Source of the DNA: Meandrina meandrites
Taxonomy: Eukaryota > Cnidaria > Anthozoa > Scleractinia > Meandrinidae
Direction of reading: 5' to 3'
DNA length: 64,000 nucleotides
NCBI GenBank assembly: GCA_963693305.1
Contig: OY855914.1
Span: 10,686,403 to 10,750,402 of the forward strand
The notes under the pieces were generated by a model. The model saw only the letters and a list, made by a program, of their open reading frames with translations. It made no database searches and had not been told where the DNA came from. Of the stretch, positions 48,404 through 60,059 are shown one piece after another; the first letter of the stretch is position 1, and every line of letters begins with the position of its first letter. The position numbers and the translations under genes are program-made.

Positions 48404-49190
48404 AGCTAAGAATATATTTTTTTGGAAAAAAAAAGAAAAGCCAACACATCTAAAGAGTGGAATTGCATGGTCAAAATTTTGACGGTCACCTGCGCAATGA
48501 CGCGTTTTAAACTGATAGTTAAAACATGGATATGTGCAGAAATAGCTGAAAACTTCAGCTGATAGCTGATTCCAACTCATCCTTCTGATATAACAAAATT
48601 CACATATATCAGTATATTGCACTGTTCGTAGCGTTTTTCCAAACTTCTATATTGGGTTTTCCTTCCTGTGTCAAGTCTCTTGTGGGAACTAACAGAGAAT
48701 GAAAACATATTCGAAAATGTGCATTTTTTTAGTCAGAAAGTCTCAACAAGGACTGGCTGCGTTGCATTCATGCATGGGCATTAAGGCAGGGCTAAACGTG
48801 AGTTTGAGTGAAATGTTAAAAAAGGTTTAAAAAGGAATAAAAGAGAGAAAATTATTTTTGGAACACCGACAAACAGTTGACCCCCACGCAAGAGCACCCC
48901 AGGTTGTCAGGGGACTGTTTTGGTGTCCATCAGCTAATTTTTAACTTGTTATTCTATTTTTAAAACAACCCTGAAATTTGCAATATTCTTTATTTCTCTA
49001 AATTATACCAATCCTTTGAGAAAAACGCCACCTAACATAGATCGATTTCGTGTAATAAGCAGTGCCGAGTTTAAATTGCATTGCTTTAAACGCGAACGAG
49101 ACATTCGCATTAAACTCAAGTTAAGCGGCGGTGAAACGGCCTTCAGCCTTAAAACGGCCTTAATTATGACCCTCTTGCGAAATCTCTGTT
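48404..49190. other. Gene-free stretch
   Basis: No recognisable gene or strong repeat. Confidence 0.35.
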
Positions 49191-49565
49191 GCGGTTTAAT
49201 TATCAAATGTGCCGAAAACAATTATGACGTTTGGAAAGTTTAATATATGAAGTATTATCAGTATTATCTAGAATTTTGATGAATTAATTGAAATTCGCTA
49301 TATATCTATCGGCTATTTACAATTAAGAGCTCAAGGTTGACTATTTTGTTAAAGGTCAAGTTTTATTTTAATATAACCTATGTAGAACTAAATCTTTTTC
49401 TTGATTTAAGAAAATTCTGCAACATCGAGCTCTCCCGTAATTAACTAATAGATAGCGAATTTTAATCAAGCAAAACTCTAGATAACACTGAGTAGAACTC
49501 TAATCATTCAAAACCTTCAGTTCTTTCCAAACGTCACATTTGGCCAAATTCGATAATTAAACCGA
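49191..49565. repeat. Inverted repeat pair, possible MITE
   Basis: ggtttaattatcaaatgtgc followed by gacgtttggaaag (49191-49240) is mirrored by ctttccaaacgtcacatttg and cgataattaaacc (49519-49565). About 375 bp between outer ends. A further ctttccaaacgcc at 49692 suggests additional copies nearby. Noncoding. Confidence 0.55.
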
Positions 49566-52229
49566 CGCTTAGTTTTCGCCATAGGGTGTTATATTAAATG
49601 CCATCTCCCACTGAATAAGTCACTTGAACTAATTGTGATTTTAACTCATGAAAATTCTAGACTGGGATCATTAATACCTCTTCATATATTAGACTTTCCA
49701 AACGCCATATTAAGACGTTTTTTATTATTATACATAATAAAACCAGAGCTGTGGTTTCGTAAGAGCGTCACCTCCTACTCAGCGAATAAACTACATGTAT
49801 TTTGAGGATATTTTTTCCCTCCAGCTGAGTGTAATATAGTTTCATTATAGGTTCCGAAACACCGCTGTATACATATTTTATAACCTTCTCGAATGGTTTC
49901 GTTTACGTTTGTAAAGCATCATAGTTTTTGTTTTTCTTTTCTTTTTTATCATTTGAGGAAGGTTCAGCAGTGTTGTGGAAAGAAAATTCGCTATCAGTTA
50001 ATTACGGTAAAGAACGAGACTGAAGAGCGTTCTAAAAATCAAAATCTATAAGCTCATGTACAACTCAATCATAATTATAACTTTCATAAAACAAACTCAA
50101 GGTAGACCAAATGAGGAAGGTTAAGACAGAAGCTAGACAGTATACAGAAGCGCTCTTGTCTATGACCCTGCTTTTACAATAAACGGACTTACCTACTGTT
50201 CTTCAAACCCTACCTGACTGGCTGTCTTCTCAACCACGACCAGAAAACTAGGATTTAGGCCGCGCAGGACCCTTGCTATCATTACTGTATGTATTTGTGT
50301 AAAGAGCATGCACGAACTGCAACGACTGAGGACGACAACAAACGAAACATTCATGAACACATACTTTAAAAGATCTTTGTATTACTAATTACGCGCTATT
50401 GTTTCAACTTTGAATCCCGTGCGCTAGAACGTAATTAGATTCACGACTTTGAATAGCGTACATTCACGGTGTAAACATCGACTCGGAAGGTCTTTGGAAG
50501 CCTTAAAACCTGCAATTTTGAGTCCAAGTTTTCTACGCCGATATACAATTTCAGGGCTTGATTCGCGAGGAACACTAACTTGGTATACTCTATTGTGTTC
50601 TGGCAAAAGCGAATTTTAAAACTTCCTTTTCCAAAAGATGATAGAACGTTTCAAAGTTTAGATTTCACATTTTTACTCTCTTAGAAGCCAATAATTAATT
50701 ATAACTTCTAGCATTTTTTTGAATTCAAGAATTTCATTCTTGCTAGAACACAAAATAAAGAGGTTGTCATTTATCACTATGGTATGACGTACTTGACTTG
50801 TGGCCATAACCCTAATGGTAAATAGTCACTAAATTCGGTGCGCTATTCTAGCATTTTAAAGAGCTTGTAGCACCACCCTTAACGGTGATCTGCCAGTAAA
50901 ACGACAATCATCATGCAATTTCATCATTACCTAAAATCTCTGATACATTTTAGAGGAATCGATGTTCAAAATTCAGAGAATTACGGCTTTACAAGAAAAC
51001 ACCCCCTGAAGAAATTTTGCTAATGAATTTATTAATGAGCAAGAGTCCTGCGAGACCTTAAGATGTCACCGTTTTGCATAAAATGTTCTGCATAATTAAA
51101 AATAAAAGTGGGTCCATAATGCGTACATATGTGGACTTTCATTTTGCTTTGATAATGAATGAGGCAATAAGTCAATGCACAGTATCGGTCAAATATGAGT
51201 TGACAGTCACTCGAATCTCAAAACTTCTCGGGCTTATTTCGCGAACTGTGAAAATCGAGTTTCGAGATGGCCAAAAAAATTATCAATTAATTAACTAGTT
51301 TTCTTATGAGTGGTGGAAGAAAAAACTATACTTTGCGTTTCTAGGCACACACCTTGTAATTTACCATGAAGATCGTCTTAAACAATCAAATGCAGTCCAA
51401 TGAAAATTGTTTCACAGAAGAGAAAAACCTGGGACAAGACCCAGGAGCATCCCTATATGACTAGATGAAAAGGGAATGATGTTCGTCGGAAAAATTTGAT
51501 CTACTCCAGTAAAGGATTACCATTGCAAGCAATACAGTAAGGCTGATACGATACTAGGTGACAAAGTAGACTGACACCAACACGACCAGAACCGATATAG
51601 CAGGGCTGAAACGGTGGTCGTCAAATGAATTCAAGAAAATTGCCGCTTGCCATCGGGGATAAAAATTTCCATTTATATAAAAAAATATATATATATTTTG
51701 TGGAGTATGTAAACTCTCTTTGATTGTCAGACATTTATCTGAACGCTTGTATAAACAACAGCTGAACTCGTCAATTAACTCATTTTCTTTCAATGCGTTT
51801 TCAATCAGTGATTTTTTTTGCTGCAAGGTTTCAATGCATATTTTTCTCAGTTCAAAATGAGTTTTGTAGGATTCAGATTAATTTTTTAAAGCAGTTTTGA
51901 CTAATGCGACATCAGTCAGATTGCGTTATCCATATTAAACTTGGGAGAAATAATAAATAATAAATGCGGGAAAGCCCCGGGAAAGAAAGTTGATTAGTGA
52001 GCTTGTTTTGTTTTGACCACATCAAAAGAAAAAACATCGTGGCGGTTTTTATAGTTGTATGACGTTCAGCTGAGCAACTGTGGGCAAAGGTCACGCTATT
52101 TTTAACACTTTCCGCTGTTTGTGTTCGACTGGACCTTGCTGTCCTCGCTTGATTCGCATATATTGAATTGAAAAGCATTATTCAGCAAATATCTGGACAT
52201 TTGTTGTTTCTTTCAGCGCTTTCATGCAC
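49566..52229. other. Gene-free stretch with one weak coding remnant
   Basis: Between about 51660 and 51830 the minus strand reads KENELIDEFSCCLYK and later SLHTPQNIYIFFYING, which loosely follows the GRAM-domain pattern (LI..F.C.L...L.. N.. F). It has no ATG-proximal context or splice partners that I can find. Otherwise no gene is seen. Confidence 0.2.
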
Positions 52230-52383
52230 CAGCCTAGTACCCAGGCGTTCCCTCCCCGCTTATCGATTTGGCGCGAAATTTCGTAACGTCACCAAATGAC
52301 ATGGCAAGCCAATCCATTCCCAGGCACGTATGTGAACCTCGCGCTCGCCCGAGTGAGGAGGAGAACGCCTAGGGACTAGGCTG
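52230..52383. mobile_element. 154-bp MITE with 21-bp inverted ends
   Basis: Left end cagcctagtacccaggcgtt and right end aacgcctagggactaggctg are reverse complements with two mismatches. GC-rich, noncoding. No adjacent target duplication could be fixed. Confidence 0.7.
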
Positions 52384-54146
52384 TATGTGCACCACTGCTG
52401 TCTTTGACGCTGCCCTTTGATGTACTGCACTTGAGATATTTTAGGTTTCGATTAATGAAATTCCAGTACTGTGTGATGCTTACTTTCCAGATGGCATTTC
52501 CAATTATTATTTTAGCTGGCTGCACGCCTTGTAATAAACAAACCTCTCGTTACAAGACTCATAACGACAGCACTGAGGCACTCTTCGAAGTGTGAAACCA
52601 TGAGATTCATAAAGAAGGTCAGAAGCAAAAACTAAACAAAGTGTGACTTACTTGCTTACTTAACTGATCGAAAAGTTCAATGCTCAGAATTGATTTCACT
52701 GCTCTGACTGTGCATTACCTCACTCCAAAACTTCGGATTCTCCGAACACCATCGAAAGTTTCCGACTGGCTGACACGAGTTATCGCGGAAATTGACGTCT
52801 CAATCGGGAAAACTGCACGATCGCAATATGTGGACTTTTCACACATATAAGTAACTTATTCAGTAGGAAATGGCACCCAGTGATAACATGGAAGCCGTTT
52901 TCTTTTTTTTGTCGTGTTTCCCAAAGGTTTCTAAATCGTAAACACGTCTGATAATTTCTTCACTTCATACCCTTCCCGAAGTTCATACTGGTTTTCTTTT
53001 AGGTGTTCTAATAGATTTGCATTTAGATCTAGTCTTCCATTTTATATTCTTTTCTTACTCAAGAACATAATATATAGATTTAGGCAGGCCTAAAAGCGGA
53101 GCTCCCATTTATTAATTTTTTGCTTGTGTTTACAGTGTTTCCAAATAGTTTGCCACACTCTTTAGGGTGGCCCAGTAGGTACAAGCTAAATTTAATCACT
53201 CACGGTTAATCTGAATATCTTATGGCACAAGAAATTGCTCCCAGGAAAATGAAATATCTCAAGGCACAGCAAAATAAACCCACGGCGCTGTAAAACTAAT
53301 ATATTTCGTGGTTAACCCGTCCAACTTTTTTGTCCCGTAACTGGTTCTAAAATTGAAATTGATGTGGCTGTACTTTATTGTAACCACGTAGGCGCGCACA
53401 TTAAATTATAGGAAACTTTTACTATATACTAATACACTTCTAGAAGTAATTCAGTGTAAGCAGGACCTTGATGAAGGCGAAGAAATTTGTGTTGATTTAC
53501 TTCAAAAGGCAAAACAACCAACTCGTGGCAAAAACAATACGTCAAAACAAAGTCAATTCGACTCGCGGCTACCACGCCACAACAAAGAAAATCACGGCAA
53601 CAAAACAAACTCAGAAAATTCATTGGAGCTGGTTATATGTAGATAATTTTAAAGCATTTGTTTTATGTGTAAGAGTTGTGGCATTTTGTGATTTAAGAAG
53701 TGGTGCTAGCTATCGAATAAGCTTACAATGATGTAGTTTTGAACCGTCTCGCATGATTTGGTTGCATGATTAACTATTCTGTTTTATTCTACTTTATGAT
53801 CTTAATTTACGGAAAGATCTGAAAACCGACCAACTTTGAATTCGTTCATAAATTAACATAAACAGATTGTCGCAATAAAATTAGACTTCAGGCTTAGTGT
53901 ATACATTTAAGTTTGTTACCTCGTAGGTGGAGGTTTGTAAATTATCCGACTCTTAAACCAGACCCATGTTATCGGAGTTACGGCAGTTTCGTTATAAGCT
54001 TGAGCTTACTCCACCACAAATGACATATACATTATATAAATCTTCAGCGAAGATCAATCTCTTCCTTCCTTTCCATGTAGCTTTTGACAGTTTTTTTTTC
54101 TTTCTTGTTTTTTTTTTCAGCTCAAATAATTTTCCAGCCGTCTTCA
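52384..54146. other. Gene-free stretch
   Basis: Short frames only (for example 53468-53731 on the plus strand), without recognisable domains. AT-rich throughout. Confidence 0.35.
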
Positions 54147-54154
54147 GACGCAGG

Positions 54155-54377
54155 ACGGCAGGTACATTTTGCAGGTTGTAGGTTGCAGGTTGAAAAGTTG
54201 AACAAGCCCCAATCTAAGAACTTACCACAAGCAATCTAAGCTAATTTAGGCTAAACGGAGTGCTATTCAGGCTAACCGAAACGCTATTTAGGCTAACCAA
54301 AGTGCAAAGTAGACTTACTCGAACTCAAAAGTCCATTTTTCTATCCGCAACCTGCAAACTGCAAAATGTACCTGCCC
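54155..54377. mobile_element. 223-bp hAT-type MITE with 8-bp target duplication
   Basis: Direct repeats gacgcagg at 54147-54154 and 54378-54385 flank it exactly. Terminal inverted repeats are ggcaggtacattttgcaggt at the left and, in reverse complement, ggcaggtacattttgcagtt at the right. Inside are three repeats of a taggctaa/aggctaacc motif (54240-54300) and no coding frame. An 8-bp target duplication with these features points to the hAT superfamily. Confidence 0.85.
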
Positions 54378-54852
54378 GACGCAGGGACGGTAAACTGTAA
54401 ACAGTGCTTCAACTCTCGCTATTTTTGACTTGTACATGTTCAAATTGGCAATTATCTCGGATCTTCCAGTAAAGAGGTTATCCTAAATCACTTGGCATGC
54501 TGTAGATAAGTAAAAAAAGCGAGAAATGTTCACGAAGATAGATGTCCTTCAGCACGTTTTCTTCACGTCTTTCATGCAACTTAAAAGTGAACAACGTGCC
54601 AACGATTTTGCCGTCTTATTATACAATCACTTCGTTTAAGTTGAAATGAAATGTCCAGATCAGTTTTTTTAACATGAGAAAAAACCTCTGAAGTAATGCA
54701 GTCATCTTACAAATTTCTACGAGAAGTAGCTTAACTCTCAGCGAACCATAATGCTTTTGCCTGACTTTTTGCGTAAGAAGCTGGACTCCAAATCAAGACA
54801 AAGGCAAACTCGTCCCCAGGCCTAGTACGTGGATCTAATTATAAATCCCATA

Positions 54853-54990
54853 TTCGATGCATGGTTTTTAACAATACGCACGGACATTTTGCTCATTGCT
54901 CGTATTATTCCTCGGCCCTACGTATACGGGGCTCGGAAAAATACCACGCAACTCGCAAAATATCCGTGCGTATTAAATGTTGAACCATCG
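54853..54990. repeat. Palindromic element, family of 29592-29818
   Basis: atacgcacggacattttgc pairs with gcaaaatatccgtgcgtat; the outer ttcgatgcatggtt pairs with aaccatcgaa. The centre holds ctcggccctacgtatacggggctcgg. Shares gcaactcgcaaaatatccg and the accat.gaacaag end with the insertion at 29592-29818. Confidence 0.8.
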
Positions 54991-55091
54991 AACAAGGCGT
55001 AGTGTCTAAATGACATATGGGCCTTCCAAACTCAAACCTGTTTGTAAAATTGTCCAAAAGGCCCTTGCTAAAAAATCGAGAGTTTTCTTTC

Positions 55092-56048
55092 CTAACAATA
55101 ACAAAATGGCCTAATTGTATCTTTAACCGCTAGCCTAACTTCCCTTATTTTCCAGCAGTAAAGAAACGGGTTTAAAGACGAGTTACCAAAAACTAAAGTT
55201 ACTGCAATTCCCCAGGCGGTGTCTAGAACTACGGTTAGACCGCGAAAAGAAATAGCAGCTACCACTGTAGTGTATGGAAGATAACAAAGAGTCAATGTCA
55301 GCTGTACCCACAATGCACTGGATACTGTCTTCTTGTACCGTACTATGTTTATGCCCATTCCTCCTCCGTTTGCATGTCCTAGACCACTATTGACTTGCAT
55401 TTGTACTTGATTTTGATGATGATTTAATCTCATAATAATCTTTATGTAACAAAAACCTGAGGTCACCAAATTTCCAAGGCATACGGCGGCTGCTACAAAG
55501 ACCTTTCTCTTGTCGAATGTGTATGTCGGCAACAAGACTGAGACGAACGCAACGTCCAGCAACCAGAAAACTATTATCACAGCTAACGTGCGCTTGAACG
55601 TTACAACTTGTCTGTATCTCAGCCCTAACTGTAGAGCCAGGAGTCTGTCCACGCTTATCGCTGTGGAAGTCATTAAAGATACCAAGCACAAAATGCTTGA
55701 GCTAACAGTTGATAAGGTCGCAGAGTAAACGCAAAGATCATTTCCCCCATGCTCCCTCGTCGTTATAAGCGATAACAAATAAATTATGTAGAGCGGCTGC
55801 GAGACTAGACCGACCAACAGATCCGTAGTGGCCAAACAGCGAAGCAAGAGCTTTGATGGTGGATGAAGTAACGAATCCTTGTGAAGAGCATACAGGATGA
55901 GTCCGTTCCCTAAAGATGTTGTGATGGACAGCAAAACGTTTAGGATCAAAATAAACATGGTATAGAGTACTTGTACCTCATTTAAAGCCGCAATACACAG
56001 TTCAGCTTGAACTGCAGAATGTTTTCCAGCTACAGTAAGGTTGGCCAT
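55092..56048 (-). CDS. MECA-like class A orphan GPCR, intronless
   Basis: A 318-residue receptor. The best start is the ATG at 56048 (MANLTVAGKH); a TTG two codons upstream is in frame but unlikely. TM1 has GNGLILYAL, TM2 LATTDLLVGLVSQP, TM3 ends SVDRLLALQLGLRYRQVV, TM6 has CYLPYTTV and TM7 SSLNPFLYCWKIREVR. TM5 (CLGNLVTSGFCYIKI) again lacks proline. The third intracellular loop is longer than in the other members and Gly/Asn-rich (QVQMQVNSGLGHANGGGMGI). It is more diverged from the 10-28 kb group and lies head-to-head with the receptor at 57958-58908. The start codon region is tandemly duplicated just upstream. Confidence 0.9.
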   Translation of the reverse strand: MANLTVAGKHSAVQAELCIAALNEVQVLYTMFILILNVLLSITTSLGNGLILYALHKDSLLHPPSKLLLRCLATTDLLVGLVSQPLYIIYLLSLITTREHGGNDLCVYSATLSTVSSSILCLVSLMTSTAISVDRLLALQLGLRYRQVVTFKRTLAVIIVFWLLDVAFVSVLLPTYTFDKRKVFVAAAVCLGNLVTSGFCYIKIIMRLNHHQNQVQMQVNSGLGHANGGGMGINIVRYKKTVSSALWVQLTLTLCYLPYTTVVAAISFRGLTVVLDTAWGIAVTLVFGNSSLNPFLYCWKIREVRLAVKDTIRPFCYC

Positions 56049-56143
56049 TTTCAACTTTGAGAACGTAACTATTTTAGACAGAATGTTTTCCAGCTACAGT
56101 AAGGTCTGCCATTTTCAACTTTGAGAACGTGACTGTTCTTGAC
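56014..56143 (-). repeat. 65-bp tandem duplication of the start-codon region creating a short uORF
   Basis: Bases 56014-56078 and 56079-56143 are near-identical (cagaatgttttccagctaca...ttttcaactttgagaacgt). The upstream copy keeps an ATG at 56112-56110 that now encodes 12 residues (MADLTVAGKHSV) and stops at 56076-56074, 26 bases before the main ATG at 56048 and out of frame with it. If transcribed, this uORF could reduce translation of the receptor. Confidence 0.85.
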
Positions 56144-57957
56144 AGCCTTGTCCTGCGTCCTTATAGACCATGAGCAAATATATAAAATCAAGGTAGCATG
56201 CGATTGTGATATGTTTGCCTGAGAGTAAGATGATATGCGTAGAGAGCAAGGCATAAAACAACAGTCTCAAATCACTGATTTGTTTCAATATTAATCAATA
56301 GAAAAGACATTAGCGAGGCATTACGGGATAAAGGCATGTATTAAGTTACAAGACGGACGTGATCATTATACTAAATCTGTATATCAAGCTGTATTTATAT
56401 TAGTCTTCACAAGCTTCGTTGTTTGAACACTTGTATAAGCAATGATAATTAAAATGTCAAACGTAAAACAAAAAGTCAATGAAAGCCATTAAAATCATTA
56501 TACTTGTCCAAATATATATCAGGCATTCTCGCAATCATCACTTTTCCGCTTTCCTAACTGGGATTTGCCAGTGGAAAGATCTTTCTCAGCACGAACATTT
56601 TTTTTTCGATCTCTATACAGTAGATCTTTACTTCCTGTCAATTTTGGAAGGAAAGTTTGAAGCCAATATATCGACTCGATCGATCCTGCTAAAGAAATAC
56701 TATTTTGACATTCATTTTGCATAAATTAGGGTAAAAGCTTCAATGCTTAATTAATTCCATCAATCATATTTACTTATCATTAAACGCAGTTGCTTTCTGT
56801 CGCTCCATTGCAACAGAGAAATCAATGGGAAGTTTTAATGAAGCAAATCCCCGACACAAACTTACAAAGCATTGCATTATCACTCCCAAACACACCGCTG
56901 TTCCACTTTTAAGCTTCTCAAGAGAACATATTAACTTGGTGCCCTTTTTGCTTAACACAAAAACATTAAGGAGTGCATTACAAACTCTGTCTTGGGTCAC
57001 TTACATCGAAATATGGACAAACCAGAGTAAATGTTAAACATGTGTTCACCTGAAGCGAGATCAGGAACCGATCGCATGTTACGATCGACACATTCCAACA
57101 TTTTGCTGTCCTTCAAGCCTCCCTTATTGTTGGCAGTTTCAGACCTCGGAACAGAAGGAGGTGTGTTTAAATTCAAAATGGCGGTCACGCAAGCAAAGAC
57201 ACATACATTAAGCTAGTACAGCTGAGTTTGGTCGCTTTCTTGAGACAAAAGCTCCCCGTGAGCGGAGAAAAAAATTCGACTCTTAAGCAAACCGAAAAAA
57301 AAAAAAACGAAAACCAAATTAAAAGGAAATTGCATAGAAACAGCGAAGAAATTGATTTGCATTTGAGTGAAAGATCAAAGATCAATTTTATTCTATTTAG
57401 ATATTGATTATTTGACTTTAATTTATGGGGAAATAACTTCGTTGCCAACTGATAATCATAATGTTTGCCTTTTGCCTAACATATTTGCGTGTGCCACTTT
57501 AAGTTGGCATGCTGTTTTTGATCAACCAGTAACAGAATTATTTCGCAGTCAAAGTATTAAAACTTGTTGACTCTTGTTATATTCCATTTGTTATTTTAAA
57601 CGTCTAACTTACTGTCAGGATATAGCACAGTGAAACGTAGCACAGTACTCCGATCAAGCTCACTCTTGCTGCCCGACAAACGATAAACTTGAGTTTTGCT
57701 ACAAATTACGCCAACAATTCTGTGCTCATGGTAATGAAATGAACAGTATATATTTTTCTCCTGCAATCAATAGCGGGAGTGTAAACTTAGTAGCAAACAA
57801 TTAAATGTCATTTAAATTTCTTATTTATTTTCTTTATTGGTTACGTATGTGATTGTTTGTTTTTTTGCGATCTTTTGACAAATTATCATTTCCGCCTCCG
57901 TTTAATCTCTATATCACCAACTTTTCAAAAGACGGCGCAGCGTCAGGACAGTTCGAT
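56144..57957. other. Intergenic region between divergent receptors
   Basis: About 1.9 kb separates the two start codons. No coding frame is supported. It must hold the promoters of both receptors, possibly a shared bidirectional one, but no confident core element is visible. Confidence 0.4.
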
Positions 57958-58908
57958 ATGGAGGACAGAAATGTTAGTGCTGAGGAGAATACGTTTCGAT
58001 CTCTGTACTGTTATGCTTCAGTAATACACGATACACATTCGGCCAATCTAGTCCTCCCTTTAGTTTTGAACATCTTGCTGTCTATCAGCGCAACTGTGGG
58101 GAACACTATGATTTTAGTTGCATTGAACAAGGTTTCTTCCCTTCATCCGCCATCAAAACTTTTGTTTCGTTGTTTGGCCGTCACGGACATCCTTGTAGGT
58201 CTCGTATCGCAACCACTGCACGTACTTTATTTGGTGTCTATTATGAACAAGGTGAACGGCGAATGGGCCAAAGTGTGCCTCTACACGGCATACGTCACAG
58301 CAACCATTTCTTCAACTCTGTACGGAGTTTCGCTATTGACATCAGCGGCCATAAGCGTCGACAGACTTTTGGCTTTGTCACTTGGAGTGCGATACAGACA
58401 TGTTGTAACATTCAAGCGAACCTTGGCAGTTGAACTTTGCTTCTTGTCACTGAGCATCCTTCTTGCTTGTATGTCATTTTGGAAATTTACTATACACAAA
58501 CGTTTTAGCTATATAGCCATAGCAGTTACTCTGGTTTCACAACTTACCTCGGCTTTCTGTTACACGAAGATCGTCTTGATTCTCCGCCACCATCAAAATC
58601 AAATTCACGAGCAAACAAATGGAGCAAGGTTTCTACCAAACATAGCACGTTTAAGAAAAATAGTTTATAGTGCACTGTGGGTGCAAGGTACATTAGAGGC
58701 TTGTTATATTCCTTTTGTTGTTGTTACTATAATTTTCATTTTTAACGCTAGTGGAAGATCGGCAACGCTTTATACTGCTTGGGAATTCACGACAATCTTG
58801 GTTTTCTTAAGCTCGTCCCTGAACCCATTTCTCTACTGTCTTAAGATCAGAGAAGTAAGAGAAGCGGTAAAATCCACTATACGACAAATGTACTGTTTAT
58901 CAAAGTAG
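57958..58908 (+). CDS. MECA-like class A orphan GPCR, intronless
   Basis: A 316-residue receptor. The frame is open upstream to 57853 from a TTG, but the first ATG is at 57958 (MEDRNVSAEENTF, sequon NVS), which matches the length of the paralogues. Markers are GNTMILVAL (TM1), LAVTDILVGLVSQP (TM2), SVDRLLALSLGVRYRHVV (end of TM3), CYIPFVVV (TM6) and SSLNPFLYCLK (TM7). TM5 (LVSQLTSAFCYTKIVLIL) lacks proline and the second extracellular loop is short. It is the only intact array member on the plus strand. The pseudogene at 62838-63440 is its direct tandem duplicate. Confidence 0.9.
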   Translation: MEDRNVSAEENTFRSLYCYASVIHDTHSANLVLPLVLNILLSISATVGNTMILVALNKVSSLHPPSKLLFRCLAVTDILVGLVSQPLHVLYLVSIMNKVNGEWAKVCLYTAYVTATISSTLYGVSLLTSAAISVDRLLALSLGVRYRHVVTFKRTLAVELCFLSLSILLACMSFWKFTIHKRFSYIAIAVTLVSQLTSAFCYTKIVLILRHHQNQIHEQTNGARFLPNIARLRKIVYSALWVQGTLEACYIPFVVVTIIFIFNASGRSATLYTAWEFTTILVFLSSSLNPFLYCLKIREVREAVKSTIRQMYCLSK

Positions 58909-60059
58909 GTTCTGGGAAAGGGAAGGGGGTATATGACTGTTACATTTGACAAAGCTTTTCAGTCTTCGATTGCAAATTGATCAGACAAATGCGCGACGAT
59001 TACCGCTGAAAAATGAAAATCTCAGGATTCAAGGGAAAATTTAAAAATTCGCCAATCAGATAGAATATGAAGATATAAAACGCCTAAAAGCTAAACAAAG
59101 TATTAGTCATCTCTGCTCACCTCCCAAGTTTTGACGTTTTACTGCGTATCAACAGTGATTCCTTGTTATTGTCACGAGAGGAATAAGACCCCTACCTGAG
59201 TATGAAGAACCGAACTAAAAAATTTGAATCTCCTTGTAAATAGGCTAATGGTTCGATCTATTCATAAGCATAACACAGCTCTCTTATTAAGACCACGTAT
59301 GAACTGTCAATCATCTGTAAGCAAATGTCAAATTATTTATTTATGCATACGTAATGACCTGCGCGGTCCGTTCTACGAACAGGTGCAGCTGCGCAGGAGA
59401 CTACTTTCTTGTACATTCTTCCCGTGAGTAAACATTGTCAAAATCTTTTTCTTTCCAAAGGTTTACTACGATCCCGAAAATGCCTGGTCAAAACAAAACG
59501 ACACGAGCAATATAAAAGTTACAGAGAACATTTTTACAGATTACTTTAGTAACAAGATTATACAAAAAAAGTTAAACTAAAGATTGTTATGAAATCAATT
59601 CAAACAAACTGCTTTACATACTTTAATACTAAGTTTTTAAAGATTTTCAAAGGCGAACCAAAAGTGTTACCATCTGTTCCTGTACAAACAAAATTCTAAA
59701 GAATACTTATCTTTTAATTTACACATCATGCCAATAATTTATTCCTGGCACGTTCAATTCGAGGTTTAAGGGTAATTATTTTAAATATTGTAAGTAACTA
59801 TCATCGCTACATTTTCGCCTCGAATAAAGCATAGTTTTAACTTAGGAAAAGTACTCACGTTCAAAAAATTAATCTGGATTTTTAATTTAAAATATCATAT
59901 TCTGAAATGTATATCAATATTCCGCATGGAATAGTAACCTTTTTTGGTGTACAATAGATCTCTTTTGTGCGAGAAATCAATGGTGAAAGACAAGTATATA
60001 AACAACGCACAAACTGTTGCTAATCGATCACCTGTGTAAAAATCACTAAAAAGGGAAAA
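58909..60059. other. Gene-free stretch
   Basis: 3' flank of the receptor; no recognisable gene or repeat. Confidence 0.35.
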
